Shown one piece after another: positions 35,381 to 47,300 of a DNA stretch of 64,000 nucleotides. The position numbers and the translations under genes are program-made. The stretch's first letter is position 1, and each line of letters begins with the position of its first letter. The notes under the pieces were generated by a model, which made no database searches, was not told the origin of the DNA, and worked only from the letters and a program-made list of their open reading frames with translations. The DNA comes from Prorocentrum cordatum (Eukaryota; Sar; Dinophyceae; Prorocentrales; Prorocentraceae), in the NCBI GenBank assembly GCA_963575745.1, contig CAUYUJ010014352.1:1-64000 (forward strand), given 5' to 3'.

Positions 35381-36204
35381 CCGAACCCTTACACATTCGA
35401 GGGAGATTCTAAATCAATCCCGCGCCCCCGACATCAATGCTGATCTCAGGAAAGGCGGTGCTGTGGGGTTCGAGTATGTATGTCTGTCCACTCACGCCCC
35501 GCCCCCCGTCGCCACGCCATCAATATTCATTTCGGCGGGTCTGGGGGGCATCTTGTGCCACAGTGTTCGACTATAATGTCCATGACGCTCCAGCGCGAAG
35601 CAGGCCCCGACTAAGACCGACGCCACGACGAGGACGAATTCGGGGGAAGAGGATGTAAGGCAGCTCCGGAGGATGTAGTGAGCGAGAATACCTCTGAGAT
35701 CCAGCGCGGCTCTGGAACGTGTGTCGGGCGTCGCGGCCTTCTCAGAGCGTTCTGACATCGGTTTCGGAACGTTCCGGAGTGGGGACACGTCGACCAGGAA
35801 CTCGGCGATGCACTCGCTGACCGATGGGCGACGGACCCCCGGGGGAGCGGCTCCGCGGGCGATCCGTTGGCGATGTTGGGGGTCGATCGGGCCCCCAGGA
35901 GTGTGCCATTTTGCTGGTGCGGTCCTGGCGATGTTCCTCTGCGGTCGCAGCATGTCCACGGAAGCTGGCCTTCGAAATCAGAAAAACTGGTTTGGGAATT
36001 CATGTTTGCATTCACGAATTCTGCTTGTGAGTTCCAGAAGCTGGTTTTGTGATGCCAACATGGATCTCTTCCTCGAGGGGGCCGCGGCCCGTGGAGGTAC
36101 CCCCCAAAACACGCACGGCATGGCAAGGTGGAGAGGGCCCGGGCACGAAGAGCTTCGAAGGGTGTACCTCTCACAAGCCAGGGTCAGAAGACAACAGAAA
36201 ACGA
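35381..36204. other. No supported gene
   Basis: Mixed sequence. CGTTCTGACATCGG/CGGAACGTTCCGG words near 35745-35780 recall 60720-60870. Not assigned. Confidence 0.4.
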
Positions 36205-36212
36205 CATTAGGT

Positions 36213-36382
36213 TTAAGTCGGGCCTGTCCCCCTACAGGGTGATTTTCGACAAAAAATAAAAACATTCAAAACATACTCCAAACTATTTAAAAAAACAAAA
36301 AAAAAATACTAAAAAAATAGTCCCCATACTATGTTTGTCTATTTTTGGAGATTCCCCCTGTAGAGGGACAGACCCGATTCAA
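36213..36382. mobile_element. Family C element with perfect 8-bp duplication
   Basis: CATTAGGT lies immediately on both sides (36205-36212 and 36383-36390). Left end TTAAGTCGGGCCTGTCCCCC; right end GACAGACCCGATTCAA. Confidence 0.9.
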
Positions 36383-36559
36383 CATTAGGTTGCTCTCATC
36401 GTGCGTGAGGCCCACATCCCAATAATACTTTCGAGCACCCAGAAAATTTGATCGGAACAGTGTCGAACGAGTACCGCCTCCCAAGACCCAACACGTGAAA
36501 ACCCTCAGTTGTCAGTACTTTCTTGGTGCTCGAAATTGCTGCTGGTGGCCAAGGCTAAA

Positions 36560-36766
36560 GTAGGTTGGAACAGCATACCGTAAGCATACACTTTTGGCGC
36601 TCCGCAGAGATTTCTTGGATCTGCGCTGAACCCTCCTCCCTGGCGCGGAGCGCGCGCGCGCGCCAGGGGCGGCGCCAGAGGCGCCGCCGGGGGGCCCAGC
36701 GCGGATCCAAGAAACCCGCGCGGAGCGCCAACAGTGTATGTGTATGGCGTTTTACCTTCTTCGAAG
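36560..36766. mobile_element. Family A palindrome, copy 4
   Basis: TAAGCATACACTTTTGGCGC, TCCGCAGAGATTTCTTGGAT on the left; ATCCAAGAAACCCGCGCGGA, GCGCCAACAGTGTATG on the right. The centre is GCGCGGAGCGCGCGC. Pyrimidine-rich right edge TTTTACCTTCTTCGAAG. Confidence 0.8.
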
Positions 36767-38190
36767 GGTTGGTCTTGACCCTCGTGCCAGCTATATTTCG
36801 GCCTCTGGCAGCCCCTCTCTTGCCCCGCGGCCATCAGACGTGGATGTGACATGACAGACTGACCCGAGGACATGGTCTCAGGCCCCTGGAGAACGGATTG
36901 GCAAAAGCGGATGTCTGGGAACGAGTCCTGGAAGAAAACGGTTCCTGGATGTTGGTTCACCTTTTTCGCCCCCATGGGCCCTCGACTGGCCCCGGGACCA
37001 ACAACAAACGACTCGGGATGAAGACTAGTCCTGGGGAAACCCCCTTCCTCCATGGCAAAACTGCCTACGTCAGAGTGCAAGATCCGACCTGTCTTGCACT
37101 GTCGCGCGGCTCACGTGTGGTTCCGTGGTGCAAGTGTTTGTTGTTGCCCCTGTTTTTCTTGTTGGTGTTGTCCACGTCGTCATCGTCGTCGTCGTCGCCG
37201 TCGTCGTCGCCCCGTGACCCGCGCCACGCCCCGCGCCCCAGCCGCCACCCGCCCCGGGCCCCGCCGGCTGACAGCTTGGACGTCGCTTAACGGGGGGGCG
37301 ATACCCATCGGTCGGAAGCAGCAGGTAGAAACGATGAAGTAGGAAGGCGGATAAAGTAATTTGGGTTCGGGCCCGCCCAGAGATTGACAAAACGCAGCAA
37401 GAGCACATCCATTCTGGAAGTAGGAAGGCGTTCTTGGAGCAGGAAGGCGTGCGTGTGAAGAGGTTCTGGGAGTCCTGAAATCCCCGCTTTCAACGACCGG
37501 TGGGTGAGCTAGGGGGCCCACCTGTCGTTCCCCCCTCCTGGGCCCCACGAGGGCCCCTCCAGCGCCCCAGGCCCCGCAGGTGCACGACCAAGTGGACTTT
37601 CCTTCGCACCTCGCGGCCCACCCGCGCCCCGCCCGCGCTGCTCTGAGGGGAGCCACCGGCGCTGACGGCGGCCCGTCGCGCGTTCCGTGAAACCTGGCGC
37701 GCCCGACCCGCCGACCCGCCGTGCCACCCAACCGCGCTCGTTAAAGCCAGAGCCCCGTCCAAAGACCACGAAAGTCCTGAGTCCCACCAGCCCTTTGGGC
37801 GTGAGTGGTTTAGCGAGCTCTCTCTGTTCTCAACCCCCTAACCCCCTACCTTCCCCTTCGGGGAGGGGTTTACCCCTCCCCCTACCCCCTCCCCTGGACC
37901 TGGAGAGGGCGTCCCGAGTGCAATCAAGGGGGTCCATTTCGACTCCTCGGAGGGCCAAAAAACTACAACCCTCACGAGGATTCTGGCCCCGGGGGGGGGG
38001 GGGGGGGAGTTTGGCGCCTCAGCTCGTCTTTGAAGCCGAAATCATTGACTTTACGAAGGTTTTGGCCCCATTTTGGCCTTCTGAGGGGGCCGCGCTCATC
38101 TTCCTTCCTAGCAAAATCATTGATTTTACGAAGGTTTTGGGCTCATTTTGTCCTTCTCAGGGGGCCGCTCTCCTTTGCGCTTCTGCGGAG
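36767..38190. other. No supported gene
   Basis: TCGTCGTCGTCG run at 37170-37208. AGGAAGGCG recurs at 37342, 37423 and 37441. ATCATTGA(C/T)TTTACGAAGG recurs at 38041 and 38117, part of an 80-bp direct duplication. Confidence 0.5.
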
Positions 38191-38194
38191 GTCG

Positions 38195-38412
38195 CAAGAG
38201 GCCCCAAGATGGCCCCAAGAGGCCCCCAGGAGGCTCCCAAGAGGCCTCCAAGAGGCCCCCAGAGGCCCCCAAGAGGCCCCAAGAGGCCCCCAAGAGGCCC
38301 CCAAGAGGCCCCCAAGAGGCCCCAAGAGGCCCCAAGAGGCCCCCAAGAGGCCCCCAAGAGGCCCCCAAGAGGCCCCCAAGAGGCCCCCCCAAGAGGCCCC
38401 CAAGAGGCCCCA
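38195..38412 (+). repeat. Minisatellite, 11-12 bp unit (CCCCCAAGAGGC)
   Basis: About 18 units. No stop arises in any plus-strand frame, so long meaningless frames run through it. Confidence 0.95.
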
Positions 38413-38820
38413 CGAGGAGCCCGAACGACTCACACCAGGACGAGGGGCCCGAACGACTCACACCACGAAGAGCCCGAACGACTCACACCACAAGGAGGGG
38501 CCCGAACGACTCACACCAGGACGAGGCGCCCGAACGACTCACACCACGAGGAGCCCGAACGACTCACACCACGACGCGGGCCCCGAACGACTCACACCAC
38601 GAGGAGCCCGAACGAGTTACACCAGGAGGAGGGGCCCGAACGACTCACACCAGGATGAGGGGCCCGAACAACTCACACCACGAGAAGCCCGAACGACTCA
38701 CACCAGGACGAAGAGCCCGAACGACTCACACCACGAAGAGCCCGAACGACTCACACCAGGAAGAAGGGCCCGAACGACTCACACCAGGACGAGAAACCCC
38801 AAACGACTCAAACTCACGAG
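38413..38820 (+). repeat. Minisatellite, 23-34 bp unit (CGAACGACTCACACCA)
   Basis: About 15 units with variable GGACGAGGGGCC or CGAGGAGCC fill. Directly continues the CCCCCAAGAGGC array. Confidence 0.95.
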
Positions 38821-39025
38821 GAGCGCTTTCTCTTCCTCCTCCTCCGCCTCGTCCTTCTCCCGCTCCCCCCACAAGGAGGATGTACAAGGAGGCGGGAAGA
38901 AGGAGGAACAGGGGAGATATGCGGGGCCAAGCGGACACACGCCTGAAAAACACGACTGTCGGCATGCTTCGCAAGAGTTACTGCTGTGAGATGGGCTGGT
39001 GGGGATACGCGAAGCGTAAAGAATT

Positions 39026-39257
39026 GAGCAGGGGCCGACGGTCTGGGCACTGCTATAGGCCCACCACGCCATGCTCATAGAACCCACGAGTGTTCTAAGA
39101 ACAGAAGCCATATTCTTCGAACATACGCCTCATGCGTTGAAAGAAGACAGTCTCGGCCAGACATGTTCGAAGAACATTTCGTGGAAACCACAACAGGTTC
39201 TTGGAACATTGTTTGGTAGGGCTACAGGCACGCTGGGACGCTTCGCCACTGCTTGAC
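39026..39257. repeat. Family B repeat, copy 4
   Basis: TTGAGCAGGGGCCGACGGTC, GTTCTAAGAACAGAAGCC, TGCGTTGAAA, GGTTCTTGGAACATTG, to GGGACGCTTCGCCACTGC. No flanking duplication was recognised. Confidence 0.8.
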
Positions 39258-39357
39258 CAGACCGCGAGAAACACAAAACTGCGACGGCCGCTCCCGGCCG
39301 ATTTCGCGCTGCCGGGGCGGCGGGCGCGGGCCAAGGTCACGACGCAGCGCTGACAGA

Positions 39358-39551
39358 AGGAGGAGGAGGAGGAGGAGGAGAAGAAGAAGGAGAGAGAGGA
39401 GGAGGAGGAGGAGGAGGAAGGAGGGACGGGGAGGAGAAGGAGAGAGAGGAGGAAGAGGAGGAGGAGGAGGAGGGAGGAGGAGGAGGAGGAGGAGAGGAGG
39501 AGGAGGAGGAGGAGGAGGAGGAGGAGGAGGAGAAGGAGGAGGAGGAGGAAG
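39358..39551 (+). repeat. (GGA)n tract, about 195 bp
   Basis: Several GGA blocks separated by GAAGAAGGAGAG interruptions. Confidence 0.95.
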
Positions 39552-40285
39552 GGTCTTGGCTGTGCGCTTCCCCGCCCCCAGCACCCGCGGACGGCCCGAG
39601 ACCACCCCACCCACCGCAGCAGGGAGAGCTACACACTCCCTGTCAAGCTCGTGCTGCAGCAACTCAGCCCAGCTGAGCTAGATGCTCGTCCCAGGGACCT
39701 TCCTGGAGCCACTCGCACCACCCGTGTGTCGATGCTGAGTCGAGCTTCTGTCGAACTTCAGCCGGCCTTGGAACTGGAGCCAAGCTGAAGTCGAGATGGA
39801 GTGGAACGACAGTCGAACAAATCCCTTAGATGGACCCCAATAAGGTCCCCCAGCCGAACATCTGAATGAAGATGGGGAGCGCGCGTATCTGCACTAAGCT
39901 ATCTGGCCCCTGTCCAATGGGGCTTCGCATAAACGCTACATGACACGTACGGTGGGGGCGTTGGTTAATGAATGTGCCCAAGCGGCTTCAGACCCTAGAT
40001 GATTCCTTCCCTGATGAGGGCGGCGGTGATATCCATGGCCATTTTGAACTTCCACTGGCTTCCAGACCCTGGATTCCTTCTCCAATGGTTCCTTATCCAA
40101 CGCCCTCACCGTATCCGTCACCGTGCCCACACGGAGTGCGCGTGTTAGAGTACTCGCATGTCGCCTGGGAGGTCTTGGAGTGATTTCTACCGCCGCTCAC
40201 CCACCCCAACTCCGCGCGCGCACCTGCCGAGAACCGCCCCCCCCCCTGAATGATGTGCTGTCATTCGCCAGCGTCAGCATCCAAA
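39552..40285. other. No supported gene
   Basis: AT-richer near 39770-39960. GTCGAGCTTCTGTCGAAC-type words at 39730-39815. Confidence 0.4.
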
Positions 40286-40695
40286 CGGCCAAGATGGCCC
40301 CCAAGACGGTTTCCAGGACGACCAAGAGGACAACCAGGCAGCCCCAGACGGCCCACGACGGCTCAATAGACTCCCAAGACGTCCCCAAGACAGCTCAACA
40401 GGGCTCCAACAGACCCTCCTGGAGAGCCCGAGGCGGCCAACACCATTGATTGCTTTTAGGTTGTTGAGACTCTCGCCTGGTTGGGCTCCCGACCGCCCAA
40501 GCCGGCCCAAGAGTCCTCCAAGAGGCCTCCGAGAGGCCTCCGAGAGGCCTCCAAGATAGCTCCAAGGCAGCCCGAGAGGCCCCCAGGAGAGCCCCGAGTC
40601 GGGCCAAGAGGGCCCACAGATCGCCCAAGGGGCTCCCAAGAAAGCCCTGAAGCACTCTAAGAGGGCACCAAGACGACCCAGAGAGGCCCTCAAAT
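40286..40695 (+). repeat. Degenerate CCCAAGAGGCC minisatellite
   Basis: About 11-bp periodicity (CCAAGATGGCC, CCAAGACGG, CCAAGAGGC), strongly diverged. It resembles the array at 38195-38412. Confidence 0.7.
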
Positions 40696-40707
40696 TGAGC
40701 ATGATAT

Positions 40708-40842
40708 CATTGCCATCGCTCGCACGTCCATTCCCCGTGCTTTTTCCGGTGTCGTGCGTTCAATTGTTCGCAAGATGACACAAGATGCTCCGCGGGGGTC
40801 CTCGCCGAGAAAAAAATCACACGTCCGAACGATGCCACGGAA
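40708..40842. mobile_element. Family D element, copy 3
   Basis: GCCATCGCTCGCACGTCC to CACACGTCCGAACGATGCC. Confidence 0.8.
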
Positions 40843-41004
40843 TCCTGAACATGCTCCCGCTCCCGATCGAGAGCTCCTGCCGGGGACCCCCAGAAGGAAG
40901 CCCAAGCGGCACACCTGGCCCCGCCGGAACCAGACGCGCGCGCGCGCGCCAGCCAGAGCTTCAGAGGCCTCCTAGATGGGGTCCGAGCAGATGGGGTCGA
41001 AGGA

Positions 41005-41100
41005 TCGCGCCGCATCGCCGATGCACCGCCGATGCATCGGCGATGCATCGGCGGGAAACACGGGCTTCACATCGAGCCGCATCGTTGATGCATCCGCGAA
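41005..41100. repeat. GCATCGGCGATGCATCGGCG palindromic cluster
   Basis: Overlapping GATGCATCGGCG / CGCCGATGC words, related to the clusters at 59930-59955 and 63512-63650. Confidence 0.75.
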
Positions 41101-41284
41101 GCGTGCGCCAAGCCTGGCCCGGCCAAGCCCTGGCCCGGGCCGGCGGGGGGCCCCGGACCCCTGGGAGGTTCGCTCTGCGCTCGAGGCGGACAGTTTTAGG
41201 TCGGTAATGTCCTCCTACAGGCAAGGTTTGAAAGGAGAATTCCCCATATCCTAAGGTGGGGTTCTTGTTATTACTCGGACGCCG

Positions 41285-41590
41285 CCGACTCCAGAGAGAA
41301 CATACCTACTCATACACAGACTTACTCATACTCAGACCTACTCATACTCATACCTTCTCATGGTCTGACTTACTCAACACACAACATGCAGGCCCACTCA
41401 TACTCAGACTTACTCATGCCAGAACTCCACCAAACCCACACTTACTCATACCCAGACTCGTTCCCAGACTTGCCCGGACACAGACTTACTCATACTCAGA
41501 CCTACACATACTCAGACCTTCTCGTAGTCTGAGTTGCTCAACGCACGAACTGAGACCTACTCATACTCAGACCTAATCATATTCAGAGTC
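41285..41590 (+). repeat. ACTCATACTCAGACCT minisatellite
   Basis: Imperfect 12-16 bp units. The same CTCATATTCA words reappear after 42575. Confidence 0.85.
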
Positions 41591-41592
41591 GC

Positions 41593-42265
41593 AAGGGGAG
41601 CCGCCAGGGGTGTTTTCATGGGCCCGTTCGCGGCCAGTTTGTCGGGATGTCTCAAGCGGCTTGCTCGTTTTGATGCCCAACATCCTTTGCTTTCAGAGCA
41701 GCTTATGAGGATGTCTCAAGCGGGGCGCTGGTTTCAGCACCCCTAAGGGGAGCCGCCAGGGGTGTTTTCACGGGCCCGTTCGCGGCCAGTTTGTGGGGAT
41801 GTCTCAGGTGGTTTGCTCGTTTTCATGCCCAACATCCTTGGCTTTCTGATCAGATTGTGAGGATGTCTCAGGCGGGGCGCTACTTTCAGCACCCCTGCGG
41901 GGCGCTGGTTTCAGCAACCCTAAGGGAAGCCGCCAGGTGTGTTTTCACGGGCCCGTTCGCGGCCACTTTATGGGGATGTCTCAAGCGGTTTGCTCGTTCT
42001 CATGCCCAACATCCTTGACTTTCAGAGCAGATGTTGAAGATGCCTCAGGCAGAGCGCTGGTTCCAGCACCCCTAAAGGGAGTCGCCAGGGGTGTTTTCAC
42101 GGGCCCGTTCGCGGCCAGTTTGTGGGGATGTCTCAGGCGGTTTGCTCGTTCTCATGCCCAACATCCTTGGCTTTCAGACCTGATTTTGAAGATATTTCAG
42201 GCGGGGCGCTAGTTTCAGCATCTCTAAAGAGAGCCGACCGGGGGTAGGACACGGGCCCGTTCGCG
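41593..42265 (+). repeat. Minisatellite, about 150 bp unit, four units plus a fragment
   Basis: Unit: GGGGAGCCGCCAGGGGTG, TTTTCACGGGCCCGTTCGCG, GGGGATGTCTCAGGCGG, CATGCCCAACATCC, GCGGGGCGCTGGTTTCAGC. Starts near 41596, 41748, 41926, 42076 and 42227. Confidence 0.95.
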
Positions 42266-42297
42266 GCAATTTTGCAGGGATGTCACAGGCGGATGCT

Positions 42298-42575
42298 GCG
42301 AGGAAGGAGATGAGGCGTGCTGCTCCCTTGTGTCGTGCTACGGCACGTACCCTTTGGGACGCGCGGAGGAAGGAGTCGAGGCGTGCTGCTCCCTTGGGTC
42401 GTGCTCTGGCGCGTACCCTCTGGGACGCACGGAGGAAGGAGTCGAAGCGTGCTGCTCCCTTGGGTCGTGCTCCAGCACGTACCCTCTGGGACGCACGGAG
42501 GAAGGGGATGAGGGAGGATGCGTGCTGGTCCCTTGGGTCGTGCTCTGGCACGTACCCTCTGGGACGCACGCATGG
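42298..42575 (+). repeat. Minisatellite, 63-64 bp unit, four units
   Basis: Unit: GCGTGCTGCTCCCTTGGGTC, GTGCTCTGGCACGTACCCTC, TGGGACGCACGGAGGAAGG. Directly follows the 150-bp array. Confidence 0.95.
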
Positions 42576-42799
42576 GGAGCTCATATTCAATCATATTCAA
42601 AGCTCACTCTGACTCATACTCACTCACTCGCATTCGGATTCACTCGTCTTCGTCGGCCCTGTCGCCCATGTGGACGCGCTATTATAGTCAAACGCTCATG
42701 AACAGACGCTCAATATGGCATGCCATACATCATGAGATGCACATATGGGAACTCCACGCAGTGAGTAATGAACAGTAGCCACCACATGCTCGATCATTG

Positions 42800-42883
42800 C
42801 CCCGAATAGTCGAAAAATCGTCCCCAGACTATTGTTTCACTTGTCTTGAACATTCCTCCTCTAGTGGGGCATGCCCGACTCAA
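42800..42883 (+). mobile_element. Family C element, right half only
   Basis: AATCGTCCCCAGACTATTG through CATGCCCGACTCAA. Confidence 0.7.
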
Positions 42884-43792
42884 GGACAGTTGCCTCCCCC
42901 CAGCCTCGCGCGCGCGACCCCCGGGCCCCAGCAGTGGGTGGAGCGGCGTGCGCGGCGGCGGAACGCCTGGAGGGGCCGCGACGGCATCGAGGAGATGAGA
43001 GCCCGCTGCCCCACTCCACAGCCGCCCTTTTGGACGCCCGAAACTGGTACGGAAAACATGGGCACAATGCCGAACAACAAATATTGCCCCAAACCAACAG
43101 CGGCCGCTGTTGGGCAGGCGGCCACCTGTCTCGAATGGACACAGGCCGCGGCGGCGTGGACAGCGAGTCGTGTTCAAATGAACAGGAACTGCTGTTGGGC
43201 ATCGTACCCATTCTTTCCGTACCCGTTGCGTTCGTGCCGAGCCCTTCCCCGGTCCACTCGTGCCATCTCTGCCTTTTCTTTCCCATCCGCCCTCATCGTC
43301 CGACTCCTCCGCATCCTCCAGCACATGTCGCCCTCCGTCTCCCACGACCTCCCCTCACCCCTCCGCCCCTGCTCCTCATCACCCTCCTCTGCCTCCTCGT
43401 CCTCCTCCTCCTCCTCCTCCTCCTCCTCTTCCTCCTCCTCCTCAGCCCTCCTCTTTCTGTCTTCCCCCCTGCCCATCGACTGCAGAGGACACGCCTGTAA
43501 TTACTCAGAGATGCGGGTCCTGCTCCTCCTCCCCGATCCTGCTCCATCCTCCTCCTTCTCCGCCTCCTCCTCGTGCTCACCATCCATCTCATCTACCTCA
43601 TCCGTAGATGTTTACCTCATTATCCTCCATATCCTCACTTTATCAGTCCCCTTCCTGCCTCATCCCCATTCCCCTCACCCCTCCTGCCACACGCCTTCCC
43701 CTTATTTCTCCCCTTCGCATCATTATTGCCCCCCCCGCCGCTTCTATCCTCCTTCCCCGCCACCTGGTGCTCCTGACTCGTCCCCGCTCGTT
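42884..43792. other. No supported gene, CCT-rich from 43250
   Basis: Long plus-strand frames here owe their length to CCT/CTC runs, which lack stops. A (CTC)n block lies at 43393-43443. Confidence 0.6.
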
Positions 43793-43796
43793 CCCC

Positions 43797-43890
43797 CTCC
43801 TCCTCCTCTCCTCGCGCACTCCTCCTCCTCCTCCTCCTCCTCCTCCTCCTCCTCCTCCTCCTCCTCCTCCTCCTCCTCCTCCTCCTCGCC
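43797..43890 (+). repeat. (CCT)n tract
   Basis: Nearly pure CTC trinucleotides. Confidence 0.95.
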
Positions 43891-44257
43891 ATCGACACTG
43901 TCTCCCCCGCCCCTCCCTCCCCACACTCTCCGCCCCCCGCCCCCCTTCACACCCTCCCTTCCCCTTCCCCTCCCCCGCGGAGGGGGAATCGGGGGGGGGA
44001 AGGGAAGATCCAGGGAGGGCATCGGGAGGGGGCGGGCGGAGATGGAGGGAAGGGCGGCAGGAAAACTCTCCCTCCGCAGATCCGATCCCCTCCCTCCGAC
44101 CCCGCGCGCAGCCGCCCCCCCGGGGCGCTCGCGCGCGCGGCGGGCGCGGCGCCGCCTTGGGGGAGCCGTCGACCGCCTGCGCGGCGAGGCGCGCCGGACA
44201 CGAGGTGCTGGCGCAGGGGGCGCCCGCTGCGCAGCGGGGCACCCGCTGCGGAGGCAC

Positions 44258-44348
44258 CAGGAGGAGGAGGGGGAGGAGGAGGAGGAGGAGGAGGAGGAGG
44301 AGGAGGAGGAGGAGGAGGAGGAGGAGGAGGAGGAGGAGGAGGAGGAGG
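44258..44348 (+). repeat. (GGA)n tract at the LINE 3' end
   Basis: About 88 bp of GAG; in LINE orientation it is (CCT)n and begins about 50 bp after the ORF2 stop. Confidence 0.95.
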
Positions 44349-44399
44349 GGTTACGGGGTTACGGGTATGGCGACTGTGTCGGTTACGAGTGGAAGCAGA

Positions 44400-47300
44400 T
44401 TAAGCCCGCTGCTTCCTGGCTCTTTTGGCCTGTTCCCTCTTGCTGTAGACCTTAGGCCACAGACCCTGGAGAATACGCTTACGATAATCGATTCGATTAC
44501 CGTCGAGGCGTGTACTGCATTCCTTGCCAAGCTGTGTCAGCTGTTCAGCCGCAAAACTCCCGCAAACGAAACAGAACCACAACCTCAGCCCCGTGTGATA
44601 CCGAAGAGTGCGAGACCCATGAGCGCACCCCCCCATAATGTGCACCCTTTGCCCAGGAGGAGGTCTACTAATGACGCCGTCCACACTAATTAGATCAAAA
44701 CACGGTGAGCTCAGCCACTCGTTCTTACATGCGAGTGCGGTCGACCCCTTACATCGTGTGCAACAGCGGCCATTCTCACCGAGGTGGTGCGACGAGGCGA
44801 ACATGGCACAAACACTTGCTGCTGGGGGCTGAATGACCACAGAAGATTTACGATGCCTACGCCGAGTGCCAAAACCCTCAGCCTGTGACAAGAGCTCCTC
44901 TGCATGTATGGCCTCTAACGTGCTCTGGAGAATGCGCATGCGTACAGCAAAAGCCATATGTTCTGCACTATGTACTCGCGCGCGTGTGCCTTCAGACAAG
45001 CGTGCAACTGCAGCTCCAGCTGCTGCGAACTCATCTGCTACTGCGTTGCCTACGATAATGTACCTAGGCGAATGCTCTCCTATCATGTGCTCAGCTCCAA
45101 GGTGAGAATTAATGAAAAGAACCGTGCAATGCAAATCTGGCTTACGAGATAACTCTTGCCCTATGCGCCACCACAGGTCAGCGTCGGGGCCCGCGGGGGA
45201 GAGCCAGCGAGATTCGTACCAGCCTGAGCACACTGCAGCATTATCTGTGCTGTATATGATATGTCCTGCACTCTCGCGAACACACACCCACAGACTATAC
45301 AGTTCACCTCGAGCAACTGTCTGCCTACACCCTGGGAGAGCAGACCACGTGCCAAAATCTATGTGCATGTCATCGTCTAACGACCGAAGAAGAGCGATGC
45401 CTATACCGACGCGACGGTGGAGAGGGTGGTGCGTCTCCTTGCCTCCACTGGCGCCCCCGAACAAGTATAGTGGGTGTGAAGCCGTTCCTCTGCCGAAACC
45501 GACAAACTCTGATCCTGCCGAGACGTGCCAAACCTCGCGATCGGGCGGGCTCTCGACAGCAACCCAAGATGATGGCAGAAGACCCCTTGTCCAGAAACAC
45601 TCCTCAGCGTCGGCCTGGGCGTAGGCCTTGCTGACGTACGATTCGCTCAACTTGTAGACTGGGCTGTCTGAACGAGACTCGCAGCCCCAGATCCTGTGGA
45701 AACTGGTCTCGGGCGCCGCTCGGCACCGTGGACTCACCTCATCAATCTGCTGCTTGCAACGCGTTTGCCGTCTGGTCCTGGGCCAAGAAGCTCCCGTCGC
45801 TGCTGCAAGCATGAGGCCTGCCAGACGTGGCCCGCCAGGTCCTTGCTCCAATTGCTGAAGTAACTGTCTATAAGAATGATTACATATCCCGCCTTCCATC
45901 CCACTGCCGCCGAAATGTTTGGCAGCGTCAACCCACAAGTTGGTCTGAACAGAAGCTTGAAATTCTTGAAAGAAACTCTCAGGGATGTCGATGGCTGCAT
46001 ATCCTGTTAGACCTTGCTCATTGAAGTCCCAGCTGCACGTGCCGTCGGGGATATCCCAAGAGCTGGCCGTTGTAGGAGTCCACCCTGTATTCAGAAGGTA
46101 GGTGATGACCGTAGCCTGAGGCCCCCGAATCCTCCGACACCGCTGCGCGGGCGGGAGGGCCGCCAACTCCCGAACGATGTCCGTCCAGGTGCGGTTCACG
46201 CCAGCTCTGAGACGTGCCTCAGACACCCACGTGGTCAGCCACATCCTCAGCGTGTCCAGCGGGAGCCTGTAGGCAGGATCCCTCAGCGGTGTCTTGAGGT
46301 CGAGGAGCGTGGTGACGCACCTGCCCGTCAACCTCGGGGCTGACGCGTTGGCAAGTTGCCTCCTCACCGACGCCATCTGGCCCCCGAAGACGCCGTGGAG
46401 ATGATGTGCGTAGAGCCCCGCGGGAGCCGCTCCTTGCTGCTCGAGGCGACGAGTAACTCGATATCGCCGAAGTGTGCGAGCATACCGAGTGATCTTGACC
46501 GACATCGCATAGTGCTTGACGGCACGTGACCTTCGTGTTGCTCGACCCTGCCTGCGGCCTCCACTCAAATCAGCACCAAGGTAGGGAGCTTGGCTGGCGT
46601 ACTTGAGCTTGTACCCGCGAGCTGCAACTCTACGAATGATGATGCGGGCATCATCGATGTGGCTGCAGATCACGACGCTCTTGGGAGAGATCTTCAGCCC
46701 TGCCGACTCCACGTGCTGGCAAGTGTCGAGGAGGCATCTGATCATCTGCCGCCGCATCTCAAGTCTAGAGCCCCGAGCAACTTGCGACATATCGTCCACC
46801 CACAAACGATGTGACATGTTCACGTGAGCGGTGGTGATCCTGGGCATGATAAAATGTGTGGCGCATTTACCGAACCTCGTTCCTGCCCTCAGCCCCTGCA
46901 CGATGGAGCGCGTCGGGGAAAATGGGGGCCCGTATGCACCTGATTGGCGAACGCACCTCACAGCCATGCATTGCTGAAGTTCAAGTCCAAGGATCTCTGC
47001 GGGGAACTCCAAACGAAGAGCAGCTGCAGCGATGCGATGCCAACCCACACTATCGTAAAATTGAGCTATATCACATATTCCATGCCCGTGCGCAACTCCA
47101 AGTCGCCCAGCCAGTTCTTCGTCGACAGCCCGAAGAAAAACTTCCCGAACAGCTGAGTTGCCGCGCACTGCGGCATCCCAGTGCGACTCGCACTCGTCCG
47201 TCCATGTTTTCACAAAACCTTCTCGTGATTGTGGCCACATCCTCGCGAAATGCGAAAGGAGCCCTATAACTCGATCTCCATTGTTCTTCTTTGGTAATAA

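Noticed and set aside
37687-39080. Long overlapping plus-strand open frames (310-323 codons)
   Set aside because: They run through the CCCCCAAGAGGC and CGAACGACTCACACCA minisatellites, which lack stops in all three frames. All three frames stay open at once, so length is not evidence.
42797-44693. Plus-strand open frames of 552 and 361 codons
   Set aside because: Poly-Ser, poly-Pro and poly-Glu products of CCT and GGA runs, with no complex protein segment.
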